This document shows, piece by piece, positions 61,575-64,000 of a stretch of 64,000 nucleotides of DNA. How positions within the stretch are numbered: the stretch's first letter is position 1; every line of letters starts with the position of its first letter. Made by a program: the position numbers and the translations under genes. Location of the stretch: the NCBI RefSeq assembly GCF_002272075.1, contig NZ_NPBJ01000029.1, positions 124,001 to 188,000 of the forward strand, in the 5' to 3' direction. This DNA comes from Terribacillus saccharophilus (GTDB lineage: Bacteria > Bacillota > Bacilli > Bacillales > Amphibacillaceae). The notes beneath the pieces were generated by a model. That model was not told the origin of the DNA. It saw nothing but the letters and a program-made list of their open reading frames with translations, and made no database searches.

Positions 61575-61712
61575 TTATTTGCCTTTCTTCTGGCGGAAAC
61601 CGCCGGCGATATCCGCGCGCTTGAACTCTTTGCGGAATGCGACTTCACGGGCATCTGATAAACTGACGCCATTCATACGTACAGGCTGATAGTTGCCATA
61701 TTGCTTAGCCAT
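61575..61712 (-). CDS. Small basic protein, YfhE-like
   Basis: This 45-residue protein begins MAKQYGNYQPV and contains LSDAREVAFRKEFKRADIAGGF, ending in QKKGK. The AREV-x-F-x-x-EFKRAD-x-A pattern resembles the short YfhE-type proteins of Bacilli, whose function is unknown. It is well supported as a gene: AAGGAGG lies 8 bp before the ATG, a strong terminator follows, and the codon use is ordinary. It could also be a small spore or stress protein. Confidence 0.72.
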   Translation of the reverse strand: MAKQYGNYQPVRMNGVSLSDAREVAFRKEFKRADIAGGFRQKKGK

Positions 61713-61777
61713 GCGATCATCCTCCTTTTTGCAGGTTATCAAAAGTGTGCCCCTGGGCTTTATAATCTAAACAGGGG

Positions 61778-61805
61778 TTGCATCTTCTAAAAGAACAGCT
61801 ATAAT
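61778..61805 (+). promoter_or_regulatory. Promoter of argS
   Basis: TTGCAT, 16-bp spacer, TATAAT, giving a start near 61812, a few bases before the T-box. Confidence 0.68.
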
Positions 61806-61819
61806 AAAGGACAATATAT

Positions 61820-62058
61820 GTGTGCCGATAAGAAAGAGAGTACTGCAGCTGGAAACAAAAGCGAGTCCCGGATGGTGGAAGCGGGATGTGAAAAGCGGCA
61901 GGAACCGGACTTTCTTGGCTGCAACCCTGAACGAACGCGAAGTAGGGGCTGCCGGGAAACATCATTCCCGTTATCCAATTGAGCAGGTCCGATTAGGACA
62001 ATTAGAGTGGCACCGCGGATTTAACCGTCTCTTCCAAGTGGAAGAGGCGGTTTTTTTA
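61820..62058 (+). promoter_or_regulatory. Arginine T-box leader of argS
   Basis: A T-box riboswitch. Stem I carries GAGAGTACTG (AGTA box) and a GATGGTGGAAGCGGGATG distal segment. The specifier loop reads GAAC-CGG-A, with the arginine codon CGG at 61906-61908. The antiterminator T-box sequence TAGAGTGGCACCGCG is at 62003-62017. The terminator stem AACCGTCTCTTCC / GGAAGAGGCGGTT is followed by seven T (62023-62058). Uncharged arginine tRNA should permit read-through. Confidence 0.93.
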
Positions 62059-62078
62059 TTTGAAGGAGGAAATGGAAA

Positions 62079-63761
62079 ATGTACAAATCTAGTGCAGCAG
62101 ATTTATTAGCGAAAGCATTGAACAAGCCAGCTGAGGAAACGATAAAACAAATCGAGAGACCGAAACAGCTGCAGCATGGAGACTATGCTTTTCCTTGCTT
62201 TGCGTTGGCGAAGGAAAAGAGACAATCACCGCAAACCATTGCTGCTGAACTAGCAGCAGAACTATCACATGAAGCGTTTTCTGCTATTACGGCAGTGGGT
62301 GGGTATGTAAACTTCACGCTCGATAAAAAGCTTGCTGGCAGCCGCGTACTGAAAGATATTCATCAGCAGCGTGCAGCATACGGAAGTACAGCTATTGGAA
62401 AAGGACAGACAGTGGCCATCGATCTCTCTTCTCCTAATATTGCAAAGCCCTTCTCGATGGGACATCTGAGATCTACTGTCATTGGAAACAGCATTAGTCT
62501 TTTGCTGGAAAAGCAAGGCTATGGTGTTGTAAGGATCAATCATGTCGGTGATTGGGGAACGCAATTCGGTAAGCTTATTTGCGCGTATGAAAAATGGGGG
62601 GAGGAAGAGAAGGTACGTGCCAATACGATTCCGGAGCTGCTGAAGCTGTATGTCCGTTTCCATGAAGAAGCAGCGCAGGATGAGCAGCTGGAACAGGAAG
62701 GCAGAGACTGGTTCCGAAAATTAGAGCAAGGGGATGCGTACGCGAATAAGCTGTGGAGCTGGTTCCGTGACGTATCGATGGAAGAGTTCGGCCGTGTTTA
62801 CGAGCTGATGGGCGTACACTTTGATTCGGATGCAGGAGAAGCCTTTTACAATGACAAAATGGAACGTGTCGTAGAGGAGTTGGAACAGAAAGAACTGCTC
62901 AGTCTGTCAGAAGGTGCTCAAGTAGTCCGTTTGGATGAATATGATCTTCCGCCTAGTCTGATCAAGAAAAAAGATGGCGCTACACTATATGCGACTCGAG
63001 ATCTTGCCGCGGCAATCTATCGTAAAGAAACATACCAATTTTCTAAAAGTCTATATGTTGTCGGTCATGAACAGCGTTTGCATTTTCAGCAGCTGAAAAT
63101 AGTACTTAACAAAATGGGTTATGATTGGGCTGAGGGAATCAACCATATTCCATTTGGTATGGTACTGCAGGATGGAAAGAAAATGTCGACCAGAAAAGGA
63201 AAGTTGGTATTGCTTGATAAAGTACTGGAGCAGGCAATCCAGTTGGCAGCCACTAATATTGCGGAAAAAAATCCGAACTTGCCAGATAAAGAAGAAGTAG
63301 CGAGACAGGTTGGCGTCGGTGCTGTACTTTTCCACGACTTAAAGCATGAACGTATCCATGATATCGAATTTTCGTTAGAAGATATGCTTCGTGTGGAAGG
63401 AGAGACAGGGCCATATGTGCAATATACGCATGCTCGAGCTTGTACGCTGCTTGCTAAGGGAAGCGAATTCGCTGGCAGTTCGGAAGTCGATGAAGAGACA
63501 GGAGCAGCTGCATGGCCGATCCTTTCCCTGCTGCTGCAGTTCCCAGACACAGTTGGCAATGCAGCAATCAACTATGATCCTTCCAGAATCGCCAAATATG
63601 TGATTGATCTTGCCCAAGCATTTAACAGCTATTATGGAAAAGTACGTATCCTGGAAGAAGATGATAAACTCGGTGCCCGAGTAGCAGTTGTCGAAGCTGT
63701 TGCATCAGTCTTGGAAGAAGGTCTCCGACTCCTGGGTATACGTGCACCGAGACAAATGTGA
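62079..63761 (+). CDS. argS: Arginyl-tRNA synthetase
   Basis: This 560-residue class I synthetase charges tRNA-Arg. It has an N-terminal ArgS-specific domain (1-85), the HIGH-type signature FSMGHL (125-130), NHVGDWGTQFGKL, the KMSTR motif in GKKMSTRKGKL, and a helical anticodon-binding domain ending RAPRQM. GAAGGAGG precedes the ATG. It is preceded by an arginine T-box. Confidence 0.96.
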   Translation: MYKSSAADLLAKALNKPAEETIKQIERPKQLQHGDYAFPCFALAKEKRQSPQTIAAELAAELSHEAFSAITAVGGYVNFTLDKKLAGSRVLKDIHQQRAAYGSTAIGKGQTVAIDLSSPNIAKPFSMGHLRSTVIGNSISLLLEKQGYGVVRINHVGDWGTQFGKLICAYEKWGEEEKVRANTIPELLKLYVRFHEEAAQDEQLEQEGRDWFRKLEQGDAYANKLWSWFRDVSMEEFGRVYELMGVHFDSDAGEAFYNDKMERVVEELEQKELLSLSEGAQVVRLDEYDLPPSLIKKKDGATLYATRDLAAAIYRKETYQFSKSLYVVGHEQRLHFQQLKIVLNKMGYDWAEGINHIPFGMVLQDGKKMSTRKGKLVLLDKVLEQAIQLAATNIAEKNPNLPDKEEVARQVGVGAVLFHDLKHERIHDIEFSLEDMLRVEGETGPYVQYTHARACTLLAKGSEFAGSSEVDEETGAAAWPILSLLLQFPDTVGNAAINYDPSRIAKYVIDLAQAFNSYYGKVRILEEDDKLGARVAVVEAVASVLEEGLRLLGIRAPRQM

Positions 63762-64000
63762 TTAACTCCATATCGAATGTCCGGTAACAGGGTCCTGCTT
63801 CGGTATCGGGACATTTGGAATTTGCTGTAGTGCTTGGTCGTATTCGCCGGGTTTATCCGTTTTTGTATCAAAGGACATGCCATCCGGATAAGCACCAAGT
63901 ACTTGAAAATCATTTGATTGCTGAATCCGCTTGTGGGCCGTACCGGCAGGCAACACAATGACATCACCACGAGAAATATTCAGCTGTTCACCATCTGGCC
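63762..64000 (-). CDS. Cupin domain protein, YjlB-like (5' end beyond the window)
   Basis: The visible 79 C-terminal codons encode a cupin end: GEQLNISRGDVIVLPAGTAHKR, then FQVLGAYPDG and KPGEYDQALQQIP, closing at SIWS. The reading frame stays open to the window edge, so the start is missing. The order GDVIVLPAG-x-xH and the GAYPDG motif match the B. subtilis YjlB family of small cupins, of unknown function. Its stop codon lies directly against the argS stop in convergent orientation. Confidence 0.78.
   Translation of the reverse strand, partial: PDGEQLNISRGDVIVLPAGTAHKRIQQSNDFQVLGAYPDGMSFDTKTDKPGEYDQALQQIPNVPIPKQDPVTGHSIWS

Overview
The window is chromosomal DNA of a low-to-moderate G+C, spore-forming member of the Bacillaceae. 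The evidence is strong AGGAGG-type ribosome binding sites, sigma-A promoters, many intrinsic terminators, class-typical leader RNAs (S-box, preQ1-I, RFN, T-box), a YteA-type sporulation-associated protein and a CssRS/HtrA locus. Gene content and protein style remind me of the Terribacillus/Oceanobacillus/Virgibacillus group; that placement is an inference from memory. I see no rRNA, tRNA, CRISPR array, prophage or intact insertion sequence.

Layout. 1-3300: a CopC/CopD copper pair and a secreted subtilisin. 3300-8600: an MFS exporter with its ArsR-type regulator, a Nudix hydrolase, DoxX, a glycosyltransferase and small membrane proteins. 8600-12000: a methionine/SAM-linked cluster, in which an S-box controls a YbdH/HcxA-like dehydrogenase and an omega-amidase, divergent from an MtnE-like aminotransferase. 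12000-15600: a rhodanese-metallo-beta-lactamase fusion, a YdjM-type membrane protein, a DUF4385 protein and ddl. 16100-18350: a dispersed GC-rich repeat, then a preQ1 riboswitch with two possible terminators in front of queCDE. 18400-26550: argG-argH-carA-carB-argF, with two ARG boxes on the core promoter. 26600-29100: VanZ and a second ArsR-MFS module. 29260-31600: an RFN element and ribE-ribB-ribH, without ribD or ribA. 31600-34550: an alpha/beta hydrolase, a FlaR-like kinase and a PadR operon with twin operators. 34550-42250: housekeeping and stress genes (SDR, glutathione peroxidase, TrhO, CorA, cold-shock protein, Xpt, AEC transporter, hydroxyacid dehydrogenase). 42250-45000: a class I ribonucleotide reductase large subunit with no partner gene and no C-terminal cysteine tail, behind a long leader that looks structured. 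45000-49250: an S51 peptidase, YteA, a methyltransferase, a two-domain glycosyltransferase and a Nudix hydrolase. 49400-55350: htrA divergent from cssRS, then typA and a DUF1232 protein. 55400-59400: sucrose genes scrR-scrB-scrA. 59460-61720: a FtsX/MacB-type ABC exporter and a 45-residue protein. 61780-64000: a T-box controlled argS and the end of a cupin gene.

The most distinctive feature is how many operons carry readable control circuits. Arginine is sensed twice (ArgR boxes on the biosynthetic operon, an arginine T-box on argS). SAM, preQ1 and FMN are each read by a riboswitch, and PadR and ScrR operators lie on their own promoters. The best candidate for something undescribed is the ribonucleotide reductase locus: a tail-less orphan large subunit preceded by about 150 nt of nested complementarity that I cannot assign to a known riboswitch class.
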